Below the pieces are notes generated by a model that was not told the origin of the DNA, did no database searches, and saw nothing but the letters and a program-made list of their open reading frames with translations. A program made the translations under genes and the position numbers. A DNA stretch of 64,000 nucleotides from Simiduia litorea (GTDB lineage Bacteria; Pseudomonadota; Gammaproteobacteria; Pseudomonadales; Cellvibrionaceae). The stretch spans positions 4,340,001-4,404,000 of the forward strand of contig NZ_AP031497.1 of the NCBI RefSeq assembly GCF_042853465.1. The letters are read 5' to 3'. Below, piece by piece: positions 17,902-27,441 of this stretch; position 1 is the first letter of the stretch; the number at the start of each line of letters is the position of its first letter.

Positions 17902-18531
17902 TTTCTTTGTGTGGATTAAGCTAAACCGCTCTTTATCCAACTCAAATTTTTCGGCAATGTCTTCGTATTCCCATTCCCGTTGAATATACTTTTCGCGCGT
18001 GTCTTCTAGTTCCTGTTTTAATCCTGCCAAGGTATCGTAAATTGCCTGTGGTACTGGCTGGCCTCGGCGCTCAAAGCTTGCACCTCGGCTGTACTCGCTT
18101 CGCACCTGACCTTGGACAGTATTTAAATTACTGATAAGAATGGACATATTGGCCTCAAGATCAGCCAGCTTTCTCTGTTTCGCGGCCTCAATGTCCTCCA
18201 CCGTGCTGTAGCGGCGCAGCAATGCGGCATCCCATTCATCCAACTCCTGTTGCTCGGCTTTTTTCTCGGCCGCGCGCTCTGCTTCTGCGCCACTCAAGGC
18301 GCGCGGCACCACCTTTAAGACCACACCAGACAGACTGACGATTTCATAGCCATTTTGCACCGCGTCCGCCGGCAGCGAATGGTGCATTACCTTAGCACCC
18401 GCAGCATTGGTATACCGATAAAACACCTTTTCGCCGACGAGACCAGCATTCTTACCATCATCTGCCGGGGCAGCGAAAGCCACCGAGGCGGTGAGTAGGC
18501 TGAAGGCCAGCCCAGCGATCCACATTCTCAT
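17899..18531 (-). CDS. exported coiled-coil protein with DUF4124-like N-terminus
   Basis: The 210-residue protein has a signal peptide (MRMWIAGLAFSLLTASVAFA). Next is a DUF4124-like stretch, VFYRYTNAAGAKVMHHSLPA, in which an aromatic-rich strand is followed by a Gly turn and a Pro. The rest is largely charged helix with many Glu and Lys (about residues 75-205), predicted to form coiled coil. It probably acts in the periplasm, but no function is known to me. It lies between convergent slmA and co-directional pyrE, 10 nt after the pyrE stop. Confidence 0.75.
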   Translation of the reverse strand: MRMWIAGLAFSLLTASVAFAAPADDGKNAGLVGEKVFYRYTNAAGAKVMHHSLPADAVQNGYEIVSLSGVVLKVVPRALSGAEAERAAEKKAEQQELDEWDAALLRRYSTVEDIEAAKQRKLADLEANMSILISNLNTVQGQVRSEYSRGASFERRGQPVPQAIYDTLAGLKQELEDTREKYIQREWEYEDIAEKFELDKERFSLIHTKK

Positions 18532-18541
18532 AACACTGCCT

Positions 18542-19192
18542 TTACACGTTATTGATGCCGTAGGTTTTACGGTACTGTCGAATCTTTTCTACCATATCTG
18601 TTTGACTCGGGTCAGCTTCAAGATAGCTGATAATGTGGCCAAGATTAATAATGCTGATCACAGGAATACCAAATTCCTGCTCAACCTCGGTAATTGCGGA
18701 CAGCTCTGCCTTGCCTTTTTCTTGTCGATCCAGGCCGATTAACACGGCCGCAGGCTTTGCTTTCGCGGCCTGAATAATTGCCATAACTTCGCGAATAGCC
18801 GTACCTGCGGTGATCACATCGTCAATAATTAACACCTTACCCTGCAAGGGTGCGCCCACCAGACTACCACCTTCGCCGTGTGCCTTTGCTTCTTTGCGGT
18901 TGAAGCAATAGGGTAGGTCGCGGCCGTGGTGGTCGGCTAATGCCACCGCTGTGGTCGCTGCAAGGGGTATACCTTTATAAGCAGGACCAAAAATGAGGTC
19001 AAAGTCGACGCCCGCCGCGTCGATAGCAGCAGCATAAAAGCGACCCAAGTCAGCGAGGGCACTGCCGGTTTGAAACTTACCGGCATTAAAGAAATAAGGG
19101 CTAACACGGCCGCTTTTGAGCGTAAACTCGCCAAAGCATAAAGCCTGATGTTTGATCGCCAGCTCAATAAATGCGCGCTGGTAAGTTTGCAT
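18542..19192 (-). CDS. pyrE: orotate phosphoribosyltransferase
   Basis: PyrE transfers the phosphoribosyl group of PRPP to orotate, giving OMP in pyrimidine synthesis. From the ATG at 19192 the protein has 216 residues and begins MQTYQRAFIELAIKHQAL. Markers are FTLKSGRVSPYFFNAG, the flexible loop with FNRKEAKAHGEGG, and the PRPP-binding VLIIDDVITAGTA. The ATG at 19210 would add only six unrelated residues. The leader carries repeats and hairpins noted separately. It lies next to crc, as in pseudomonads. Confidence 0.96.
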   Translation of the reverse strand: MQTYQRAFIELAIKHQALCFGEFTLKSGRVSPYFFNAGKFQTGSALADLGRFYAAAIDAAGVDFDLIFGPAYKGIPLAATTAVALADHHGRDLPYCFNRKEAKAHGEGGSLVGAPLQGKVLIIDDVITAGTAIREVMAIIQAAKAKPAAVLIGLDRQEKGKAELSAITEVEQEFGIPVISIINLGHIISYLEADPSQTDMVEKIRQYRKTYGINNV

Positions 19193-19230
19193 GATGAATT
19201 CCCGTATCAAAAACTGAAGTTCTGAACTAT

Positions 19231-19256
19231 GTTTAATCTGAACGTTTAATCTGAAC
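19231..19256. repeat. 13-bp perfect tandem repeat in the pyrE leader
   Basis: GTTTAATCTGAAC occurs twice in direct tandem, and a further TCTGAAC lies at 19221-19227. The block is 39-64 nt upstream of the pyrE start. It could be a duplicated operator or part of a leader RNA; nothing more can be said from the sequence. Confidence 0.7.
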
Positions 19257-19301
19257 CCTGTTTAAACAGGGGTTAGGTTTAGCCCAGCGTATTTACTGGG
19301 C
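19254..19301 (-). promoter_or_regulatory. two hairpins in the pyrE leader
   Basis: On the minus strand a hairpin GCCCAG/CTGGGC (19282-19301, 8-nt loop) is followed by a near-palindrome centred on TGTTTAAACA (19254-19274). Both lie between the probable pyrE promoter region and the coding start, where attenuation control of pyrE acts in enteric bacteria. No clear T-tract follows, so a role as attenuator is tentative. Confidence 0.35.
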
Positions 19302-19457
19302 CGTTATTTTGGCACATTTGGCTGTTTCGCACCCTAGCTAAAAATAAATGTCGTGGTATCGAAACTAAAAAAGCCGGAGTCGTGTCTTATAAACCCAATG
19401 TTTACAAAAACTTATAACACTCGGGTATCATACACAGTCCGTTTTTAAGGGGCTAAC

Positions 19458-20231
19458 ATGCGCATTATTAATCTCAGCGTCGATGGGTTACACCAGGCGG
19501 CACAGCGTGGTCTGTACGACTGGCTGGAAGAGCAAGACGCTGACATCATTTGTCTGCAGGATTTGCGGGCACTGGAATATGAGTTGGACCACGATGTTTT
19601 TCATCCAAAGGGTTACAACGCGTATTTTTTCGATTCCGGTGTTAAGCACTACAACGGTGTAGCCATCTACAGCCGGCAGGTGCCCAAAGCCCTTATTTAC
19701 GGCTTTGGCTTTGCCAGTGGCGTGGATATGGAAGGGCGCTACTTGCAAATCGATTTCGATAAGATCAGTATCGGCAGCCTACTTGCGCCCGCAGCCATGG
19801 CAGCGAACGAGTCTCAAGAAGTCAAAATGAAATTCTTTGACGACCTGCAAGCGCACCTGATTAAGATCAGCCGCAAGCGCCGCGACTATGTCTTTTGCGG
19901 CAATTGGGCCATGGCGCACAAGGCACGCGACGTGAAAAACGCCAGCGCCCACGAGGGCGATGTAGGCTATTTGCCGCACGAGCGCAATTGGCTCAACCAG
20001 CTATTCACCCAGATCGAATACACCGATGCCTTTCGAAAGGTGAATAACGACGCCGATGAATACAGCTGGCTGCCCACCGAAGGCGACCTACATGGCAGCG
20101 AATGGCGAACAGACTTTCAAGTCGTCTCCAATAACCTTGCCAACCGAGTCGAGTACGCAACCATTTATAAAGGTCAGCCGTTTTCTAGCCACCGACCAGT
20201 GATCATCGATTACGACCTAGAAATTGAATAG
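19458..20231 (+). CDS. crc: catabolite repression control protein Crc
   Basis: The 257-residue protein has the exonuclease III fold and begins MRIINLSVDGLHQAAQRGL. It matches Crc of pseudomonads in length, in QDADIICLQDLRALEYELD, GRYLQIDFDKISIGSLL and RKRRDYVFCGNW, and in its place beside pyrE and rph. As in Crc, nuclease residues are lost: the catalytic Glu region reads QDLRA, and the final SDH motif is SSHRPV. Crc acts with Hfq to repress translation of catabolic mRNAs and is not a nuclease. Sequence does not show whether this protein still partners with Hfq. Confidence 0.88.
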   Translation: MRIINLSVDGLHQAAQRGLYDWLEEQDADIICLQDLRALEYELDHDVFHPKGYNAYFFDSGVKHYNGVAIYSRQVPKALIYGFGFASGVDMEGRYLQIDFDKISIGSLLAPAAMAANESQEVKMKFFDDLQAHLIKISRKRRDYVFCGNWAMAHKARDVKNASAHEGDVGYLPHERNWLNQLFTQIEYTDAFRKVNNDADEYSWLPTEGDLHGSEWRTDFQVVSNNLANRVEYATIYKGQPFSSHRPVIIDYDLEIE

Positions 20232-20255
20232 GGATGATCACGCGTCCGTAATAGC

Positions 20256-20283
20256 AAAAAGGGCCTAAAGGCCCTTTTTATTT
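20256..20283 (+). terminator. Rho-independent terminator after crc
   Basis: A 10-bp stem (AAAAAGGGCC / GGCCCTTTTT) with a TAAA loop is followed by ATTTATT. It lies 25 nt past the crc stop and 30 nt before the end of convergent rph; its A and T runs would allow action in both directions. Confidence 0.88.
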
Positions 20284-20314
20284 ATTCAGCTGACATTGCA
20301 GAGTGCACAAGGTC

Positions 20315-21034
20315 CTAGCTAGCTAACGCGGCTTTCTGCAATTGGTGCAACTCGGCAATACCTTTCTTGGCCAACGCCAACATCGACGCAAACTCACTCT
20401 CGCTAAAAGGTTCAGCTTCTGCCGTACCCTGAATTTCGATAATGCCACCGTCATCGCCAAGAACAATATTCATATCCGTTTCGGCACTCGAGTCTTCAGG
20501 GTAATCCAAATCCAAGACAGGCTCTCCCTCATAAATACCTACAGAGACTGAGGCAATCATGCGCTTGAGCGGCGATGTTTTAATCATGCCTTTGGCAATC
20601 ATGGCATTGATGGCATCAACTAAGGCAACGCAGGCACCGGTAATCGAAGCCGTGCGAGTGCCGCCATCAGCTTGAATAACATCGCAATCGATGGTGATTG
20701 AGTTCTCCCCTAGTGCCTTAAGATCCACCGCTGCACGCAATGATCGACCGATTAGACGTTGAATCTCTACCGTGCGGCCACCTTGCTTGCCGCGCGCCGC
20801 TTCGCGCCCCATGCGGGTGCCGGTAGAGCGCGGTAACATACCGTATTCGGCGGTTATCCAACCTTGCCCCTGACCGCGCAAAAAATGTGGCACTCCAGCG
20901 TCAACACTGGCAGTGCAAATCACCTTGGTATTGCCAAACTCCACCAGTACTGAACCTTCGGCGTGGCAAGTAAATTGACGGGTGATACGCACGGGGCGCA
21001 GTTGATCGACGCTTCGGCCGCTGGGTCTTTGCAT
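20315..21034 (-). CDS. rph: ribonuclease PH
   Basis: RNase PH is a phosphate-dependent 3'-5' exoribonuclease that trims tRNA precursors. From the ATG at 21034 it has 239 residues, starting MQRPSGRSVDQLRPVRITRQ. Typical segments are FGNTKVICTASV, GWITAEYGMLPRSTGTRMGRE, RTVEIQRLIGRSLRAAVD and DVIQADGGTRTASITGA. The frame continues 35 codons upstream, but that part is unrelated to the family and overlaps the divergent yicC promoter region. It is divergent from yicC. Confidence 0.97.
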   Translation of the reverse strand: MQRPSGRSVDQLRPVRITRQFTCHAEGSVLVEFGNTKVICTASVDAGVPHFLRGQGQGWITAEYGMLPRSTGTRMGREAARGKQGGRTVEIQRLIGRSLRAAVDLKALGENSITIDCDVIQADGGTRTASITGACVALVDAINAMIAKGMIKTSPLKRMIASVSVGIYEGEPVLDLDYPEDSSAETDMNIVLGDDGGIIEIQGTAEAEPFSESEFASMLALAKKGIAELHQLQKAALAS

Positions 21035-21141
21035 GAAAATACCTTTAAGATTGGGTTTTACTAAGGAACTAAAGGGGCGATTATACCGGCGATTGGCTGT
21101 GGTAACATGCCAAGTTAACAGTGCTTTTAGGAAACACAATT

Positions 21142-22008
21142 ATGCCACGCAGTATGACGGGCTTTGGCCGCATTGAAGCCAGCTTTGATTGGGGTAATTT
21201 AAGTTGGGAGGTCAGGAGCGTAAACCATCGCTACCTTGAGCCACATTTTCGCCTGCCGGAAACCCAGCGCCAATGTGAACCGGCATTGCGCGACCTACTG
21301 CGCAAAGTCTTAAACCGAGGCAAAGTAGAAGCAACCTTGCAACTTCAAGTTGGTAGGGGTGACGCCACCGAGCTTTGTCTCGATGGTCAACGCATCGATC
21401 AAATCGTAAACGCCGTGCAGCAGCTCGGCCGCAGCAACGCTAACCTCGCCCCGATCAACCCGCTCGAGCTTCTGCGCTGGCCTGGAGTGATGGTTGAAGA
21501 CAGCCTCGACCACGAGGCACTCGCCGCCGCTGTGCTACAGGGATTTTCCAATGCATTGACACAGCTCAGCGCAAACCGCGCGCGAGAAGGCGCCGAGCTC
21601 GGGCAGTTTATCGAACAGCGCTTGGTTGCCATCGCCGCGCAAGTCGCCGACGTGCGCAAACTTATGCCCACCATATTGCAGGCGCAAAAAGAGAAATTGG
21701 TGGCTCGCGTCGCAGAATTACAGGTACAACTTGAGCCCGACCGCATTGAACAAGAAATCGCCTTATTGGCACAAAAAGCCGATGTGGAGGAAGAACTCGA
21801 TCGCCTAACCGCACACATCAGCGAAGTTCGATTAACCTTAAAGAAATCTGAACCCATTGGCCGTCGACTCGACTTTTTAATGCAAGAGCTAAACCGCGAG
21901 GCCAACACGCTGTCGTCCAAGTCTGTCGTGAGTGAAACTACCCAAGCGGCAGTGGAATTAAAGGTGTTAATCGAGCAAATGCGCGAACAAGTACAGAATA
22001 TCGAATAG
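21142..22008 (+). CDS. YicC family endoribonuclease
   Basis: From the ATG at 21142 the protein has 288 residues and starts MPRSMTGFGRIEASFDWGNL, the signature of the YicC family. Other markers are WEVRSVNHRYLEPHFRLPE, EVRLTLKKSEPIGRRLDFLMQ-type C-terminal text, and REANTLSSKS. YicC of Escherichia coli is an endoribonuclease linked to decay of small RNAs. It has the usual position upstream of gmk, 13 nt away, so the two are likely co-transcribed. The seven extra codons to 21121 are not conserved. Confidence 0.93.
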   Translation: MPRSMTGFGRIEASFDWGNLSWEVRSVNHRYLEPHFRLPETQRQCEPALRDLLRKVLNRGKVEATLQLQVGRGDATELCLDGQRIDQIVNAVQQLGRSNANLAPINPLELLRWPGVMVEDSLDHEALAAAVLQGFSNALTQLSANRAREGAELGQFIEQRLVAIAAQVADVRKLMPTILQAQKEKLVARVAELQVQLEPDRIEQEIALLAQKADVEEELDRLTAHISEVRLTLKKSEPIGRRLDFLMQELNREANTLSSKSVVSETTQAAVELKVLIEQMREQVQNIE

Positions 22009-22021
22009 GCAGCCAATCACT

Positions 22022-22642
22022 ATGCAAACCTCTCGCGGCAATCTATTTACCGTTTCTGCACCCTCTGGTGCCGGAAAAACCAGCCTAGTTGCGGCCTTGG
22101 TCGACGCTATGGAGGGTATTCGCGTCTCGGTGTCCCACACCACTCGCGCCATGCGCCCGGGCGAGCAGGACGGGGTGAACTATCACTTTGTTAGCCGCGA
22201 AACATTTACCGAGATGCTAAACAACACCGCCTTTTTAGAGCATGCGCAGGTATTCTCTAATTTTTACGGCACGTCCAAGTCTTGGGTAGAACAACAGCTC
22301 GCCAGCGGTATGGACGTCATTTTGGAGATTGACTGGCAGGGCGCCGAGCAAGTCAGACGCTTGATCCCCGACACCATTGGCTTATTTATTTTGCCGCCCT
22401 CCCGAGCCGCTTTACACCAGCGCCTAACTGGGCGCGGACAAGATAGCCAAGACATCATCGATGCCCGCATGAAAGAGGCGATCAATGAAATGACGCATTA
22501 CGTCGAAGCGGATTACTTAATCATTAATGACCAGTTCGATGTCGCACTTGACGATTTTAAGGCCTTGGTCATTAGCCAGCGCTTAACACAGCAACGGCAG
22601 GCACAAAGACATCAGCCTTTATTGGCAGAGCTATTGAGCTGA
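22022..22642 (+). CDS. gmk: guanylate kinase
   Basis: Gmk phosphorylates GMP to GDP with ATP. The 206-residue protein has the P-loop APSGAGKTSL, the GMP-binding SVSHTTRAMRPGE and YHFVSRETF segments, and FLEHAQVFSNFYGTS. The length is normal. It sits in the conserved yicC-gmk-rpoZ-spoT series, linking guanine nucleotide supply with the (p)ppGpp enzyme encoded downstream. Confidence 0.97.
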   Translation: MQTSRGNLFTVSAPSGAGKTSLVAALVDAMEGIRVSVSHTTRAMRPGEQDGVNYHFVSRETFTEMLNNTAFLEHAQVFSNFYGTSKSWVEQQLASGMDVILEIDWQGAEQVRRLIPDTIGLFILPPSRAALHQRLTGRGQDSQDIIDARMKEAINEMTHYVEADYLIINDQFDVALDDFKALVISQRLTQQRQAQRHQPLLAELLS

Positions 22643-22749
22643 CTGGTTGTTTTGCGTACACTTGCCAGCCTTTTTCTCGGCACCCGTCGAAGGGCTAATA
22701 GGCTATTATTAAGACTGGGTGTTTTCACTGGTTTACCGGAATAAAATTT

Positions 22750-22998
22750 ATGGCACGCATTACCGTTGAAGATTGTCTGAACCATGTTGATAACCGCTTT
22801 GAACTGGTTATCGTGGGCAGCAAGCGCGCACGTCAAATCGCTGTTGGCGGCAAAACCCCACTGGTGCCTGAGGAAAACGACAAGCCCACGGTTATCGCCT
22901 TGCGCGAAATCGAAGAGGGTTTAATCGACGCATCCATCCTGACTCAGAAAGACGAGCCAGAATATGAAATTGAAGCCCCCATGCTTACCGAAGAGTAA
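22750..22998 (+). CDS. rpoZ: DNA-directed RNA polymerase omega subunit
   Basis: The 82-residue protein begins MARITVEDCLNHVDNRFELV and has the typical SKRARQIAVGG and KPTVIALREIEEGLI segments. Omega helps fold and attach the beta' subunit and forms part of a ppGpp binding site in proteobacteria. spoT begins 23 nt downstream, the classic rpoZ-spoT pairing. Confidence 0.97.
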   Translation: MARITVEDCLNHVDNRFELVIVGSKRARQIAVGGKTPLVPEENDKPTVIALREIEEGLIDASILTQKDEPEYEIEAPMLTEE

Positions 22999-23021
22999 TG
23001 CGCACTAGGTAGGAGGCAGGA

Positions 23022-25118
<2,097 letters not shown>

Positions 25119-25235
25119 CATCCAACATTTACCTTCCACCAAACAGCTAACGCCCCAACAAGCGTACCTATTTGACGACCCACCAGTCAGAGGCTTAAGC
25201 TGGCCGTTTTTATTCACCTGTTACAGGACATTACC

Positions 25236-25619
25236 ATGACCAACAAAGCGATTATCAGCACCGACAAGGCACCCGCCGCCATAGGCACCTATTCGCAGGC
25301 GGTCAAGGTTAACAACACTGTGTATTTGTCTGGCCAGATCCCACTTATTCCGGAAACCATGGAAATGGTGGGCAACGATTTTCGCGCTCAGGCCACACAA
25401 GTGTTCAAAAATCTCAGCGCCGTGTGCGAAGCCGCCAACGGCAGCTTGGCGCAAATCGTCAAACTAAACCTGTACTTAACCGATTTGAGCCACTTTCCCG
25501 TGGTCAATGAAGTGATGGCAGAATTTTTTGAGGCACCTTATCCAGCACGCGCCGCCGTGGGTGTTAAAGAGCTGCCGAAAGCGGCGATGTTTGAAGCCGA
25601 AGCGATTATGGTTATTTAA
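25236..25619 (+). CDS. ridA: RidA family 2-iminobutanoate/2-iminopropanoate deaminase
   Basis: RidA hydrolyses reactive enamines and imines formed by pyridoxal phosphate enzymes such as threonine dehydratase. The 127-residue protein has AIGTYSQAVKVNNTVYLSGQ at the N-terminus and the signature YPARAAVGVKELPK, whose Arg binds the substrate carboxylate, followed by VEIEAIMVI-like AEAIMVI. Position after spoT is conserved in pseudomonads. It ends one base before the convergent epimerase-like gene. Confidence 0.94.
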   Translation: MTNKAIISTDKAPAAIGTYSQAVKVNNTVYLSGQIPLIPETMEMVGNDFRAQATQVFKNLSAVCEAANGSLAQIVKLNLYLTDLSHFPVVNEVMAEFFEAPYPARAAVGVKELPKAAMFEAEAIMVI

Positions 25620-25620
25620 C

Positions 25621-26448
25621 TCAGCTGGGCTCGAGCTTATCGAGCCCATAACCCTCGCGCCAGCTGGGGTAAAGGAAACGAAAGCCGCTGGCCAGCAGGC
25701 GCGTGTTGCGCAACCTCTTACCTGAAAAAGGTGCCCCCGCAGTGCTGCTCGGTGCCGGCCTTTGCAGCGCGTTGGCCAGACCGCGCACAACCTCACCGAG
25801 TAATACGGGTTCACTATCAGTCACCAGATAGTGGCTTTCAGGCGCCGTAAGTCGCAACAAATGCGCCAACGCTCTGGCACCGTCGTCCACATGAATGCGG
25901 TTGCTAAAAGCCAATAAGTTGCGGGAAATGGGTAAACCCTGGCGAACCTGCTCGAGCAAACGCTCGCGCCCAGGCCCATAAATTCCTGAAAAACGCGCAA
26001 CTATCACGTCTAAGCCGGCATTCAGCAGCACCTGTTCAGCCTCCAATAAGCGCACGCCATTGTACTGCGTCGGCTCTGTTGCACTGGTTTCATCCAACCA
26101 TTGGCCTTGATCTTGGCCATACACAGCAGTACTAGACACAAACAGGATACGCGGTCGCAGCTGACGTTCAGCCAATAACGAAACCAGTAGACGCATCGGC
26201 GCCACATAAGCCCGCTGATAACCTGCATCGCAGCGCTCACTAGGCGTTAGGGTCACAACTATCTGGTCAAAGTCCTCGGCCAAAAGCGCCCGCATAGCGC
26301 TGGCATCCGTCGCATCAAGCTGCCGACAAAAACGCTCTGGCCTTGGACTGCGCCTTATCGCCACTAGCTCGCCTGGTAACAAAGATTGCAGGCGCTGCGC
26401 TAAATCACCAAAGCCAATTAATAAGGTTTTCAACGCGTTAGATTCCAT
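25621..26448 (-). CDS. NAD(P)-dependent epimerase/dehydratase-like SDR protein
   Basis: The 275-residue protein is an extended short-chain dehydrogenase-like protein of the YeeZ type. The Rossmann entrance LLIGFGDLAQRLQSLL carries the G-x-G-x-x-x glycine pattern in altered form, FVSSTAVYGQDQGQW has the catalytic-region Ser and Tyr, and FSGIYGPGRE with NRIHVDDGARAL is typical. The substrate is unknown. It is divergent from oxyR across 72 nt and convergent with ridA. Confidence 0.75.
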   Translation of the reverse strand: MESNALKTLLIGFGDLAQRLQSLLPGELVAIRRSPRPERFCRQLDATDASAMRALLAEDFDQIVVTLTPSERCDAGYQRAYVAPMRLLVSLLAERQLRPRILFVSSTAVYGQDQGQWLDETSATEPTQYNGVRLLEAEQVLLNAGLDVIVARFSGIYGPGRERLLEQVRQGLPISRNLLAFSNRIHVDDGARALAHLLRLTAPESHYLVTDSEPVLLGEVVRGLANALQRPAPSSTAGAPFSGKRLRNTRLLASGFRFLYPSWREGYGLDKLEPS

Positions 26449-26520
26449 AAATAGGGGCTATCGAGATAACAGGTTCTGATATAAAGTCGCAATCATACGG
26501 GAACCGGTCGGAAAAATGCC

Positions 26521-27441
26521 ATGACGCTTAATGAATTGCGCTATATCGTCACCCTTGCGCAAGAACAACATTTCGGTAAAGCCGCTGAGCGCTGCTACGT
26601 AAGTCAGCCAACCTTGAGCATTGCGGTCAAAAAGCTCGAGGAAGAATTGGGTATAGCCTTATTCGAACGCTCCAAAACCCGAGTTCAAGCAACACCACTT
26701 GGCGAGAAAATTGTCACCCAAGCGCAGCTCGTACTCGAGCAGGCGGCGGCCATTAAAGATATCGCGAAATCCGGTAAAGACCAGCTTTCCAGCCCGCTGC
26801 ATGTGGGCGCTATTTTTACCATTGGCCCTTACTTATTTCCCCACTTTATCCCTGAATTGCAACGAATTGCACCGAACATGCCGCTCTATGTTGAAGAGGG
26901 CTACACCGCCACTTTGCGCCAGCGATTGCGCAAAGGTGAGCTCGACGTGATCATTGTATCGCTGCCCTTTACCGAGGCGGATGTGGTTACCCAAACCCTC
27001 TACGACGAACCATTCGTAGTGCTTATGCCCAAGGATCATCCACTGGCCGCGTTCGACGTGATCGACACGCCCCAATTGCACGAATACAACGTGCTATTAC
27101 TGGGCGAGGGCCATTGCTTTAGGGATCAAATACTGGACGCCTGCCCAGCGCTACAAGCCAGCGCCGACCCCAAAGCAGGGCACATAAGAACCGCCTCTAA
27201 AGGCAGCTCGTTGGAGACCTTGCGACACATGGTGGCATCTGGGTTAGGCATCACAATTTTGCCTTACTCCGCCGCCGAAGCCACGCGCTACGCAGACGAT
27301 CTCTTAGTCTGCCGCCCCTTTGCCGAACCGGCGCCGCGCCGAACTGTGGCCATGGCTTGGCGCGCCAGCTACCCACGCTTTAAGGCCATTGACGCCCTGC
27401 GAGCCTCGATTAATCAATGCCACTTACTTGGTAATGACTAG
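26521..27441 (+). CDS. oxyR: hydrogen peroxide sensor and transcriptional activator OxyR
   Basis: The 306-residue LysR-type regulator has the N-terminal winged helix-turn-helix with MTLNELRYIVTLAQEQHFGK and CYVSQPTLSIAVKKLEEELG. The redox cysteines of OxyR are both in the standard places, Cys199 (GEGHCFRD) and Cys208 (LDACP), so it should form the activating disulfide. LGITILPYSA follows near residue 245. The stop overlaps the recG start by 8 nt, as in pseudomonads, where oxyR and recG are co-transcribed. Confidence 0.96.
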   Translation: MTLNELRYIVTLAQEQHFGKAAERCYVSQPTLSIAVKKLEEELGIALFERSKTRVQATPLGEKIVTQAQLVLEQAAAIKDIAKSGKDQLSSPLHVGAIFTIGPYLFPHFIPELQRIAPNMPLYVEEGYTATLRQRLRKGELDVIIVSLPFTEADVVTQTLYDEPFVVLMPKDHPLAAFDVIDTPQLHEYNVLLLGEGHCFRDQILDACPALQASADPKAGHIRTASKGSSLETLRHMVASGLGITILPYSAAEATRYADDLLVCRPFAEPAPRRTVAMAWRASYPRFKAIDALRASINQCHLLGND

